From Akkermansia sp. (lineage in GTDB: Bacteria; Verrucomicrobiota; Verrucomicrobiia; Verrucomicrobiales; Akkermansiaceae), in contig JAIFNK010000090.1 of the NCBI GenBank assembly GCA_020047775.1, positions 1 through 9,891 of the forward strand: a stretch of 9,891 nt of DNA. The letters run 5' to 3'. The position numbers and the translations under genes were made by a program. Of the stretch, positions 1 through 6,107 are shown in pieces. Every line of letters begins with the position of its first letter. The stretch's first letter is position 1. Below the pieces are notes generated by a model. That model saw only the letters and a list, made by a program, of their open reading frames with translations. It did not search any database and was not told the origin of the DNA.

Positions 1-440
1 ATGAAGCCGTTCCGCGCGGACTGGCCGGTCTGCTGGCGGTATTGCACGGCCATTTTCAACGCGCACTCGACGGCAGTGGAGCCGTCGTCCGAGAAAAACA
101 CGCGCTCCAAGGTGTGTTCGGGGAAAAACCCGCAAAGCCGGCCTGCCAATTCCACGGCCAGTGGGTGGGTGAAGCCGAGAAACGACGTGTGCGCGGCTTT
201 TCCGAGTTGCTCCTGGATTGCCGCGTTGATCACCGGGTGGGCGTGGCCGTGGATATTCGTCCAGATCGAGGAATTCCCGTCGAAATACCGCCGCCCCTCG
301 GAATCCCACAACCACGAACCCTCGCCGCGCACCAGCACCAGCGGCTCATGCCCGCGCCCGCACCACTCGGCCTGACGGGTGAACGGATGCCAGCAATGGG
401 CTTGATCGGCCTCGATCCATCGGCGGGTGTCCTCTCGCAT
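1..440 (-). CDS. bioA: Adenosylmethionine-8-amino-7-oxononanoate aminotransferase, N-terminal part (cut by window edge)
   Basis: PLP-dependent class III aminotransferase of biotin synthesis. It converts 7-keto-8-aminopelargonate to 7,8-diaminopelargonate with S-adenosylmethionine as amino donor, in the cytoplasm. Only the first 146 residues are visible; BioA is normally about 430-450 residues. Family landmarks seen in order: HCWHPFT at residues 15-21, YFDGNSSIW at 52-60, NIHGHAHPVINAAI at 62-75, FLGFTHPLAVELA at 87-99, and FFSDDGSTAVECALKM at 115-130, where the GST forms part of the PLP-phosphate site. The catalytic lysine lies outside the window. ATG at 440 is the only possible start: upstream in frame there is no ATG, GTG or TTG before a TGA. 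No clear Shine-Dalgarno site is seen, only a short G run just upstream. The gene is divergent from prfC. No other bio gene is visible, so operon membership is unknown. Confidence 0.93.
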   Translation of the reverse strand, partial: MREDTRRWIEADQAHCWHPFTRQAEWCGRGHEPLVLVRGEGSWLWDSEGRRYFDGNSSIWTNIHGHAHPVINAAIQEQLGKAAHTSFLGFTHPLAVELAGRLCGFFPEHTLERVFFSDDGSTAVECALKMAVQYRQQTGQSARNGF

Positions 441-455
441 GGCCCCAGAGTGGAG

Positions 456-500
456 ATCGGGCGGCGTTCTTCAACTCGCAATCGGCTTCCGCCGCCCGAT
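456..500. repeat. 11-bp perfect inverted repeat in the bioA leader
   Basis: The arm ATCGGGCGGCG at 456-466 is the exact reverse complement of CGCCGCCCGAT at 490-500, with 23 bases between. It begins 16 bases upstream of the bioA ATG. It could form a GC-rich hairpin in the bioA leader RNA or be a protein-binding operator. The right arm overlaps the weak -10-like CATATC. There is no T-tract, so it does not look like a terminator. In GC-rich DNA an arm of this length can arise by chance, so any function is inference. Confidence 0.4.
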
Positions 501-556
501 ATGGGAAACAATCCCCTCCCTTCAACGTCCGCCGATGAGATTTCAGGGAATCCGCC

Positions 557-754
557 TCACCACTCCCAGAGCAATTTCAAGGGCATGGCGAGCAGGAGTT
601 CCGGGGCGCGCTGCACTTCGTCGAGGGTGACGTTGTCGGGAAATTGGCTGATAAATCCTCCGGCATCCTTGATGGCTGCTGCGAGTAAATTGGCATCGTC
701 CAGACTGAGGTATTGCCGGGCCGGATCAAGGCTTGATCGGAAGACTGCCGGGGT
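557..754 (-). pseudogene. Relic of a DUF4143-family AAA ATPase (central fragment only)
   Basis: Reading leftward from a TAA (757-755) to a TGA (559-557) gives 65 codons with no plausible start. The translation contains RQYLSLDDANLLAAA, then GGFISQFPDNVTLDEVQRAP, then ELLLA. This matches the region of DUF4143/AAA_14 ATPases where a YLSLDD-type strand is followed by the Walker B segment with DEVQRAPELL. In intact members a Walker A loop lies upstream and the catalytic core plus DUF4143 domain downstream, about 380-420 residues in all. Here the Walker A is absent and the frame stops soon after the Walker B helix. I read it as a decayed remnant stranded between bioA and prfC. The family match is from memory of the motif. 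Confidence 0.6.
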
Positions 755-776
755 TTAGTCCCTGCGGCCCGATTTC

Positions 777-2423
777 ATGTCTGTCTCACCCTACGCCATC
801 CCTTCTCCCGCGCTCCAGCGTGAGGTGACACGCCGCCGCTCGTTCGCGATCATTTCCCATCCGGATGCCGGAAAAACGACGCTCACGGAGAAATTCCTGC
901 TCTACGGCGGTGCCCTCAACCTGGCCGGCAGCGTCACCGCCCGGAAAAACCAGCGCGCGACGACCTCGGACTGGATGGACTTGGAAAAACAGCGGGGAAT
1001 CTCCGTGAGCTCCACCGTCCTGCAGTTCGAATACAAGGACTGCGTCGTCAACATCCTCGACACGCCGGGGCACAAGGATTTCTCGGAAGACACCTACCGC
1101 GTGCTCACCGCCGTGGACGCCGCCGTCATGGTGGTGGACGCCGGCAAGGGCATCGAGAGCCAGACGCGGAAACTTTTCGAAGTCTGCCGCCGCAGGGGCG
1201 TGCCGATTTTCACCTTCATGAACAAGCTGGACCGCCCGGCCCGGCCGTCGATGGACCTGCTCGACGAGCTGGAATCCGTGCTCGGGATTCACGCGTTTCC
1301 GGTGAACTGGCCGCTCGGCGATGGTCCGCGGTTTCGCGGGGTTTACGACCGCGAGCAAAAGCAGGTGCATCTTTTCCAACGCACGGTGCACGGTGCGTAT
1401 CGAGCGCCGGTGGCCGTAACCGGCATCGAGGACGAGAGCGTGAAGGAAGCGGTGGAGGAAGGAACTTACCGGCAGGTTTGTGACGAGCTGGAACTGCTGG
1501 AAGGCGCTGGTGCCGAGTTCGATCTGGAAAAAATCCTCGCCGGTGAACTCACCCCCGTCTTCTTCGGCAGCGCGGCGAACAACTTCGGCGTGCAACTCCT
1601 GCTCGACCGTTTCCTCGAGCTTTCGCCACCGCCGACCCCGCGCGAAAGCGGTGGCATGACGATCAATCCCGCGTCCGAGGAATTTTCCGCCTTCGTCTTC
1701 AAGATCCAGGCGAACATGAACCCGAAGCACCGCGACCGCATCGCCTTCGTCCGCATCGTTTCCGGGCAATTCAAGCGCGACATGGATGTCATCAACGGCC
1801 GCACCGGCGAAAAAGTCCGCCTCGCCAACTCGCAGCGCCTGTTCGCCCGCGAACGCGAAACCGTGGACGATGCCTACGCCGGCGATGTCGTCGGCCTGGT
1901 GGGAAATTACGATCTGCTCATCGGCGACACGCTTTCCTCGCAGCCCGGCGTGACCTTCGATGAAATCCCGCGATTCGCGCCCGAGTGTTTTTCCTTCCTC
2001 CACAACAAGAGCACCGCGAAATACAAACGCTTCCGCGATGGTCTCGCACAACTGCTCAAGGAAGGCGTGGCCAGCGAGTTTGTCCTCATCGACAGCGAGG
2101 GCCCGCAAATCCCGCTGCTCGGCGCGGTCGGGCCGTTGCAATTCGAGGTCCTGCAATACCGCCTCGAAGGGGAATACGCCGCCGAGACGCGGATCGAGCC
2201 GGCAAATTGGTCGCTCGCCCGCTGGTTGAAACCCAAGGAAGGCGATCCGCTCGCGCCCGAAGCCCGGCCGGCATTGTCGCTCGGCGCGGCGCTGGCCCGC
2301 GATTCCAACGGCTGGCTCGTCGCCCTGCTCCCCAGCGAGTGGGCGCTGAAAACCTTCAGCGACAAAAACGAAGACTGGATCATTTCCGAGCAACCGTTCC
2401 CACCGCCGGCGGTGGTGAAGTGA
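777..2423 (+). CDS. prfC: Peptide chain release factor 3
   Basis: Translational GTPase that recycles RF1/RF2 from the ribosome after peptide release. 548 residues, slightly longer than E. coli RF3 (529). GTPase motifs are complete: P-loop SHPDAGKTT at 27-35, an RF3-type switch region with TTSDWMDLEKQRGISVSST at 62-80, DTPGH at 95-99, NKLD at 149-152 and a G5-type GSA at 264-266. FKIQANMNPKHRDRIAFVRI begins the EF-Tu domain-2-like part, and the rest is the RF3 C-terminal domain. The switch region and the ALNLAGSV segment separate it from EF-G. The start fits the family: SPYAIPSPALQREVTRRRSF lines up with the usual RF3 N-terminus. No Shine-Dalgarno site precedes the ATG. The gene is followed directly by a hairpin. 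alaS lies 150 bp downstream on the same strand, but the hairpins between them argue against simple co-transcription. Confidence 0.97.
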   Translation: MSVSPYAIPSPALQREVTRRRSFAIISHPDAGKTTLTEKFLLYGGALNLAGSVTARKNQRATTSDWMDLEKQRGISVSSTVLQFEYKDCVVNILDTPGHKDFSEDTYRVLTAVDAAVMVVDAGKGIESQTRKLFEVCRRRGVPIFTFMNKLDRPARPSMDLLDELESVLGIHAFPVNWPLGDGPRFRGVYDREQKQVHLFQRTVHGAYRAPVAVTGIEDESVKEAVEEGTYRQVCDELELLEGAGAEFDLEKILAGELTPVFFGSAANNFGVQLLLDRFLELSPPPTPRESGGMTINPASEEFSAFVFKIQANMNPKHRDRIAFVRIVSGQFKRDMDVINGRTGEKVRLANSQRLFARERETVDDAYAGDVVGLVGNYDLLIGDTLSSQPGVTFDEIPRFAPECFSFLHNKSTAKYKRFRDGLAQLLKEGVASEFVLIDSEGPQIPLLGAVGPLQFEVLQYRLEGEYAAETRIEPANWSLARWLKPKEGDPLAPEARPALSLGAALARDSNGWLVALLPSEWALKTFSDKNEDWIISEQPFPPPAVVK

Positions 2424-2424
2424 T

Positions 2425-2442
2425 ACAGGCATTCCTGCCTGT
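2425..2442 (+). terminator. Hairpin just after prfC, candidate terminator
   Basis: Perfect 7-bp stem ACAGGCA / TGCCTGT with a TTCC loop, beginning 2 bases after the prfC stop codon and followed by a pyrimidine-rich TCTTCCCTC. The U-tract is poor, so intrinsic termination is only plausible. The loop closure (CA...TG) resembles the palindromes around the RAYT gene, so it may instead be a dispersed repeat copy. Confidence 0.45.
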
Positions 2443-2468
2443 TCTTCCCTCGTCGCCCCACGGTTTCC

Positions 2469-2554
2469 GCCTTTAGCCAAGGCTTTACACCGCCCCCGGC
2501 TCTCCGCCATCTTCACGCCCCTTTCCAATAAGGGGCTGCGGCGTCTCGCCGCAG
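2469..2554. repeat. Cluster of three hairpins upstream of alaS
   Basis: Three further perfect stems fill most of the prfC-alaS gap: GCCTT/AAGGC (2469-2473 with 2479-2483), CCCCTT/AAGGGG (2518-2523 with 2530-2535), and CTGCGGCG/CGCCGCAG (2536-2543 with 2547-2554, loop TCT). The last two abut exactly, and the final one ends 19 bases before the alaS ATG. They could be dispersed palindromic repeats, a terminator, or leader structure in the alaS mRNA. I see no clear alaS promoter and no T-box features such as an antiterminator consensus. Confidence 0.5.
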
Positions 2555-2573
2555 TTCTTCCCAGCCCACGACC

Positions 2574-5477
2574 ATGACATCCGCCGAGATCCGCCAAAGC
2601 TTCCTCGAATTCTTCCAAGAGAAACAGCACACCATCGTCCCCTCCGCCTCGCTGCTCCCGCAGTCGCCCGGCCTGCTGTTCACGAATGCCGGGATGAACC
2701 CGTTCGTTCCCTATTTCCTCGGCGTCGAAAAAGCTCCCTACGATCCACCACGCGCCGCCGATACCCAGAAGTGCATCCGCGCCGGCGGCAAACACAACGA
2801 CCTCGAAGATGTCGGCTACGACACCTATCACCACACATTCTTCGAAATGCTCGGGAACTGGTCGTTCGGAAACTATTTCAAAAAGGAAGCCATCGCCTGG
2901 GCGTGGGAACTCGTCGTCGAGCGCTGGGGCCTCCCCGCCCACCGACTCTACGCCTCGGTCTATGCCCCGAAAGAAGGCGATCCCGGAAATTTCGACCAGG
3001 AAGCCTATGACATCTGGGCCGCCCTCTTCGTTTCCAAAGGCTGCGATCCCGCCGTCCAGATCGTCCACGGCAACGTGAAGGACAACTTCTGGATGATGGG
3101 CGAAACGGGCCCCTGCGGCCCTTGCTCCGAACTCCACGTCGATCTCACCCCCGAAGGCAATCCCGTCACCGGCCGCAACCTCGTCAACAACGACTCCGAC
3201 CTCTGCATCGAGATTTGGAACCTCGTCTTCATCCAATACAACGCCGAAGCCGACGGCACTTTCCGCGAGCTCCCCGCCAAACACGTCGATACCGGCATGG
3301 GCTTCGAACGCGCCTGCTCGATCATCCAAAACACCAACGGCTTCACCGACTTCTCGAAAAAACCCAGCAACTACGCCACCGACGTTTTCCAACCGATCTT
3401 CCGCAAACTCGAAGAACTCAGCGGAAAAACCTACGTCGATATCTATCCGGAGCTCGGTGCGGATCGCTCCCTCTTCACCGAGAAAATGAAAACCGCCATC
3501 GCCTTCCGCGTCATCGCCGACCACTTACGGACTGTATCCTGTTCGATTGCGGACGGCATCATTCCCGGAAATGAAGGACGCAATTATGTCATTCGCCGTA
3601 TCCTTCGGCGTGGAGTTCTCTACGCGCGCAAAGATCTTGGTTTGAATACCGGGTTCTTCGAACAGCTTGTTCCAACCGTCGTGGAAACACTTGGCTCTGT
3701 GTTTCCCGAACTGAAGCAACAACAAGCCAAGATTGAGCAAATAATCAAGAATGAGGAAGAGAGCTTCGGACGAACCATCGATAGAGGACTGGAAATCTTT
3801 AACCGTCATATTGAGGGACTCAAAAACGATGTCGCTCAGATCGCCATCAAAACAGGAATAGGGAACGCTGTTGTTAAGATGCCAGGACGGATGGCGTTCA
3901 TGCTTTATGACACCTTCGGGTTCCCGCTGGACATGACTCAACTGCTCGCGGCTGAACATCATTTCCCTGTCGATATCCCCGAGTTCGAAGCTCTGATGGA
4001 AGAGCAGCGGGAGCGTGCACGCGCTGCCCAAAAAACCAACATCGTCCGCGCGCTCGACATCTCCACCGAAGCCGTCACCGAATTCACCGGATTCGACAAT
4101 GACTCCGTCGAAGCCACCGTGTTAGAAATCCACCCGCAGGAAGACGCGCTCTTCGTCATCACCGACAAGACCGTCTTCTACGCCGAGATGGGTGGCCAAG
4201 CCGGCGACACCGGCACTCTTCAAGTGGCTGGGACTTCCAGTCCCAGCCTCCCTGTCACCGGCACCCAGCAGATCGGCAAAGCCCGCGCTCTGATCATTCA
4301 AAAATCAGAAATCAACAATCATCAATCATCAATCCAACCCGGCGCTCAAGTCACGCTCAAGCTCGACACCACCCGCCGCCGCCCAATCGAAGCCCACCAC
4401 ACCGCGACCCACCTGCTCCACTGGGCGCTGCACGAGGCCGTTTCCGCAGACGCCGCGCAGCAAGGTTCCTCGGTCGATGAAAACCGCCTGCGCTTCGACT
4501 TCAACAGCGCCGCGCTCACGCCCGGGCAAATCGCCGAGATGGAGGAAATGGTCAACGGTGCCATCAAACAGGGCCTCACGGTTTCCTGGACGGAAGTCAA
4601 ACATGCCGACATCAAGGGCCGCGCCGACATCATGCAGTTCTTCGGCGACAAATACGGCGACCTCGTCCGCGTCGTGCAAATCGGCGGCCATGCCAACCAA
4701 CTTGACGGCCCGTCCATGGAACTTTGTGGCGGCACCCATGTCCGCAACACCGGCGAGATCGGTCTTTTCAAAATCAAATCCGAGGGTGCCATTGCTTCCG
4801 GCGTCCGTCGCATCGAAGCCGTCTGCGGCGATGCCGCCTGGAACTATCTCAACGAAGTCGTGGGAAAGTGGGACCACGAGCTCAAAGCCGCCCGTGCCAA
4901 ACTCCACGTCGCTAACGAAAAACTCACCGCTCTCGGCGAGGCACCCGTCGAGGTGAATGACTTCCCCTACATCATGGGAGCCATGCTCGTCGAGCGTGCC
5001 GACATTTCCCAGATCAACGCCACCTTCGCCCGCGGCCAGCGCACGCTTGAGGAAACCCAACAGGCCGCCATCGAAGCCGAGAAGCGCATCAAGAAGATCC
5101 AGTCATCCCAAGCCGCCAGACTCGCCGACGAGGCTCTATCAGAACTCATCGCGCTCGGTCAGCCCATCATCGTCTCCTTCGAGTCCGACGCCTCACTGCT
5201 CCAGGAGCTCCAGAACGGCCTCAAGAAAAAGCAATTCGCCGGCCCCGCCCTGCTCATCGTCGATGACGGCGAAAAACTCCACCTCGCCACCCACTGCGGC
5301 CCGGATGCCCTGGCAGCCGGACTCAAAGCCGGCGACCTGCTCCGCGACCTCGCCGCCATCGCCGGGGGCAAAGGCGGCGGCAAGCCGGACCAGGCAAGGG
5401 GTGCCGCACCAGACCGCGCAAAACTCGAAGACATCAAGTCCGCCGCAGCCGCAGCCATCGGAGCGCGTTCATTCTGA
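2574..5477 (+). CDS. alaS: Alanyl-tRNA synthetase
   Basis: Class II synthetase that charges and proofreads tRNA-Ala. 967 residues, longer than the usual 870-900. Seen in order: catalytic domain from residue 1 with TNAGMNPF (37-44), motif 2 region IRAGGKHNDLEDVG (68-81) and motif 3 DTGMGFER (239-246); editing-domain entry FYAEMGGQAGDTG (535-547); zinc-binding HTATH (609-613) and CGGTH (718-722); and a C-terminal domain with GGKGGGKPDQA. All key catalytic and editing motifs are intact, so it should be functional. There are three oddities. Codons for about residues 317-485 are far richer in A/T-ending and rare codons than the rest. Residues 551-588 are encoded by a perfect palindrome and an AT-rich repeat. 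The last residues and stop codon (GARSF-stop) come from the palindrome unit starting at 5460. The start fits: MTSAEIRQSFLEFFQ is a normal AlaRS N-terminus. The gene is convergent with the RAYT, 34 bp apart. Confidence 0.97.
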   Translation: MTSAEIRQSFLEFFQEKQHTIVPSASLLPQSPGLLFTNAGMNPFVPYFLGVEKAPYDPPRAADTQKCIRAGGKHNDLEDVGYDTYHHTFFEMLGNWSFGNYFKKEAIAWAWELVVERWGLPAHRLYASVYAPKEGDPGNFDQEAYDIWAALFVSKGCDPAVQIVHGNVKDNFWMMGETGPCGPCSELHVDLTPEGNPVTGRNLVNNDSDLCIEIWNLVFIQYNAEADGTFRELPAKHVDTGMGFERACSIIQNTNGFTDFSKKPSNYATDVFQPIFRKLEELSGKTYVDIYPELGADRSLFTEKMKTAIAFRVIADHLRTVSCSIADGIIPGNEGRNYVIRRILRRGVLYARKDLGLNTGFFEQLVPTVVETLGSVFPELKQQQAKIEQIIKNEEESFGRTIDRGLEIFNRHIEGLKNDVAQIAIKTGIGNAVVKMPGRMAFMLYDTFGFPLDMTQLLAAEHHFPVDIPEFEALMEEQRERARAAQKTNIVRALDISTEAVTEFTGFDNDSVEATVLEIHPQEDALFVITDKTVFYAEMGGQAGDTGTLQVAGTSSPSLPVTGTQQIGKARALIIQKSEINNHQSSIQPGAQVTLKLDTTRRRPIEAHHTATHLLHWALHEAVSADAAQQGSSVDENRLRFDFNSAALTPGQIAEMEEMVNGAIKQGLTVSWTEVKHADIKGRADIMQFFGDKYGDLVRVVQIGGHANQLDGPSMELCGGTHVRNTGEIGLFKIKSEGAIASGVRRIEAVCGDAAWNYLNEVVGKWDHELKAARAKLHVANEKLTALGEAPVEVNDFPYIMGAMLVERADISQINATFARGQRTLEETQQAAIEAEKRIKKIQSSQAARLADEALSELIALGQPIIVSFESDASLLQELQNGLKKKQFAGPALLIVDDGEKLHLATHCGPDALAAGLKAGDLLRDLAAIAGGKGGGKPDQARGAAPDRAKLEDIKSAAAAAIGARSF
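3522..4026 (+). other. Segment of alaS with foreign-looking codon use
   Basis: The codons before about 3522 are almost all C-ending (GCC ATC GCC TTC CGC GTC ATC GCC GAC CAC). The reading then changes to TTA CGG ACT GTA TCC TGT TCG ATT, and onward uses ATA, AGA, CGA, GGA, CAT, CTT, GTT, ACA and CAA freely. Near 4026 it returns to C/G-ending codons. Hand counts of 60-base blocks give 43%, 42% and 50% GC for 3721-3900, against 58% for 2941-3000 and 63% for 4021-4080. The encoded protein remains a normal AlaRS sequence covering the end of the catalytic domain and the tRNA-binding helices. This suggests replacement by homologous recombination with a diverged donor. The borders are approximate. Confidence 0.6.
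4226..4248. repeat. Perfect 10-bp palindrome inside the alaS coding sequence
   Basis: GGCTGGGACT (4226-4235), loop TCC, then AGTCCCAGCC (4239-4248). It has the same stem length and the same TCC loop as the hairpin at 5487-5509, but a different stem. It is read in frame as part of VAGTSSPSLP (residues 551-560). It sits between the conserved GGQAGDTG and HTATH motifs of the editing domain, a variable surface region in the family. I read it as a dispersed palindromic element tolerated in frame. Confidence 0.7.
4294..4335 (+). repeat. AT-rich short-period repeat inside alaS
   Basis: A run of AAATC/CAATC/CATC-type units (ATCAGAAATCAACAATC followed by ATCAATCATCAATC) in otherwise GC-rich coding sequence. 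It is translated as part of IIQKSEINNHQSSIQ (residues 574-588), a polar stretch not conserved in AlaRS. With the palindrome 45 bp upstream it lengthens the loop between GGQAGD and HTATH to about 60 residues, against roughly 50 in E. coli. It looks like intergenic-type repeat DNA caught in a gene. Confidence 0.6.
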
Positions 5478-5536
5478 ACGCTGTTTCCGCCGGACATCCT
5501 GTCCGGCGGCCTCAGTCGTCAGAATGACGGCGCTCC
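5460..5536. repeat. Left palindrome unit, three hairpins
   Basis: The unit begins GGAGCGC and ends GCGCTCC, exact reverse complements. Inside are three perfect hairpins: GCGTTCA-TTC-TGAACGC (5465-5481), CCGCCGGACA-TCC-TGTCCGGCGG (5487-5509), and CGTCA-GAA-TGACG (5517-5529). All loops are 3 nt and closed by CA...TG. The first contains the alaS stop codon (TGA 5475-5477). The RAYT stop (5514-5512) lies between the second and third, and the third encodes the RAYT C-terminus. The central hairpin may also act as a two-way transcription stop between the convergent genes, although no T-tract follows. Confidence 0.85.
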
Positions 5537-6024
5537 TTCCGCTCCCAGAGCGTGAATCGCCCTTCCGCCAGTTTCGCCTTCAGCGGATTTCGCCGGATAT
5601 AGCGCAGCACGTTCGCATAATGATTCGCGTCCCGGATCATCGTGTCGTGATAGTCCCGCTGCCAGATCGGCCCCAGTCCCAGCACCCGCGCCGTGTGCCC
5701 CTTCCACGCCTGCACCAGCTTCGCCATCGGCATCATCGGGCTGAAAAGAAGATGCACGTGGTTCGGCATGATGACCCAGGCTTCGTGGCGGACACGCTCG
5801 CCGTCGAAACGCATCAGGCACTCCGCCAGCACCTGCCTTGCTTCGGGATCGGCAAACAAACAGGAGCCCATCCCTTGATCCAGCCAGCGCTCGAGTTTCG
5901 CGCTGAAATTCCGATGATACTCAGCGCCGATTTCCAGCGTCCACGGCCTCGGATGGGCCGCCAGCCACTTGATTCGCAAGCGAAAAGGAGCGCGTTCATT
6001 CTGAACGCTGTTTCCGGCGGACAT
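5512..6024 (-). CDS. REP-associated tyrosine transposase (RAYT), probably 5'-truncated
   Basis: Y1 (HUH) transposase of the IS200/IS605-related RAYT group, expected to nick and join single-stranded DNA at palindromic REP sequences. In 170 residues the HUH pair is present in MPNHVHLLF (H89, H91). The likely catalytic tyrosine is Y142 in LRYIRRNPLKAKLAEGRF, preceded by IWQRDYHDTMIRD (120-131). The middle (LAAHPRPWTLEIGAEYH, GSCLFADPEA, RFDGERVRHEAWVIMPNH) matches the common RAYT layout. Family members normally begin with a strand like YFVTFRLADSLP; here that part is missing. Residues 1-13 (MSAGNSVQNERAP) are simply the right palindrome unit read in frame, with the ATG touching a hairpin loop. 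The last residues (RRHSDD) are the left unit. I infer a decayed or inactivated copy; the open frame may be fortuitous. Confidence 0.8.
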   Translation of the reverse strand: MSAGNSVQNERAPFRLRIKWLAAHPRPWTLEIGAEYHRNFSAKLERWLDQGMGSCLFADPEARQVLAECLMRFDGERVRHEAWVIMPNHVHLLFSPMMPMAKLVQAWKGHTARVLGLGPIWQRDYHDTMIRDANHYANVLRYIRRNPLKAKLAEGRFTLWERKERRHSDD

Positions 6025-6093
6025 CCTGTCCGCCGAAACCTACCCGCCGGACAGAATGTCCGGCGGAGACAGTCGGCAGAATGCCGACGCTCC
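5987..6093. repeat. Right palindrome unit, four hairpins
   Basis: Opens GGAGCGC, closes CGCTCC. Four perfect hairpins: GCGTTCA-TTC-TGAACGC (5992-6008), CGGCGGACA-TCC-TGTCCGCCG (6015-6035), CCGCCGGACA-GAA-TGTCCGGCGG (6044-6066), and TCGGCA-GAA-TGCCGA (6073-6087). Compared with the left unit, the first hairpin is identical. The second keeps loop and closing pairs but has a different, still fully paired stem. An extra hairpin is inserted, and the last differs in its stem with the same GAA loop. The unit ends 14 bp beyond the apbE stop codon, so it may also end transcription of the redox operon: read leftward, the 6044-6066 hairpin is followed by GTAGGTTT. Confidence 0.85.
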
Positions 6094-6107
6094 TCTGCTC
6101 ATTTCGA

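Larger units (their letters stand above)
441..776. promoter_or_regulatory. Divergent intergenic region between bioA and prfC
   Basis: This 336-bp stretch must hold the start signals for bioA (leftward) and prfC (rightward). It also contains an ATPase gene relic and an 11-bp inverted repeat, listed separately. The only promoter-like pair I can point to for bioA is weak: TTGAAG (525-520, minus strand), a 16-bp spacer, then CATATC (503-498). The latter overlaps the right arm of the inverted repeat. I see no convincing promoter for prfC and no recognisable BirA operator. No Shine-Dalgarno sequence precedes the prfC ATG. Confidence 0.25.
5460..6093. mobile_element. RAYT transposase flanked by two palindrome units (REPIN-like island)
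   Basis: A 634-bp island made of a left palindrome unit (5460-5536), a truncated RAYT gene (minus strand) and a right unit (5987-6093). Both units are in the same orientation, open with GGAGCG and close with CGCTCC, and share 27 identical bases from GGAGCGC through the first hairpin and the TGTTT spacer. RAYTs are known to be domesticated relatives of IS200/IS605 transposases, associated with REP palindromes on which they act as single-stranded DNA. This arrangement fits that model. Mobility of this copy is doubtful because the RAYT is N-terminally truncated. Confidence 0.7.

Noticed and set aside
42..758. A 238-codon plus-strand frame over bioA and the relic
   Set aside because: It is a shadow of the minus-strand bioA, whose motifs are unmistakable, and has no recognisable domain.
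2443..2573. T-box or other riboswitch upstream of alaS
   Set aside because: Several hairpins are present, but I see no T-box consensus or other known riboswitch core, and the spacing fits dispersed palindromes better.
786..3524. A 912-codon open frame on the minus strand opposite prfC and alaS
   Set aside because: It is antisense to two strongly recognised genes, has low-complexity composition rich in G, A, E, F and V, and matches no family. Long antisense frames are expected from the C-ending codon bias.
5159..5497. A 112-codon minus-strand frame starting with MSGGNSVQNERAP
   Set aside because: It begins with the same translated repeat as the RAYT but then runs antisense through alaS, so it only shows that the repeat carries a portable ATG.
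5460..6093. CRISPR array
   Set aside because: The repeated units are palindromes with variable stems and irregular spacing around a RAYT. There are only two large copies, no unique spacers and no cas genes.
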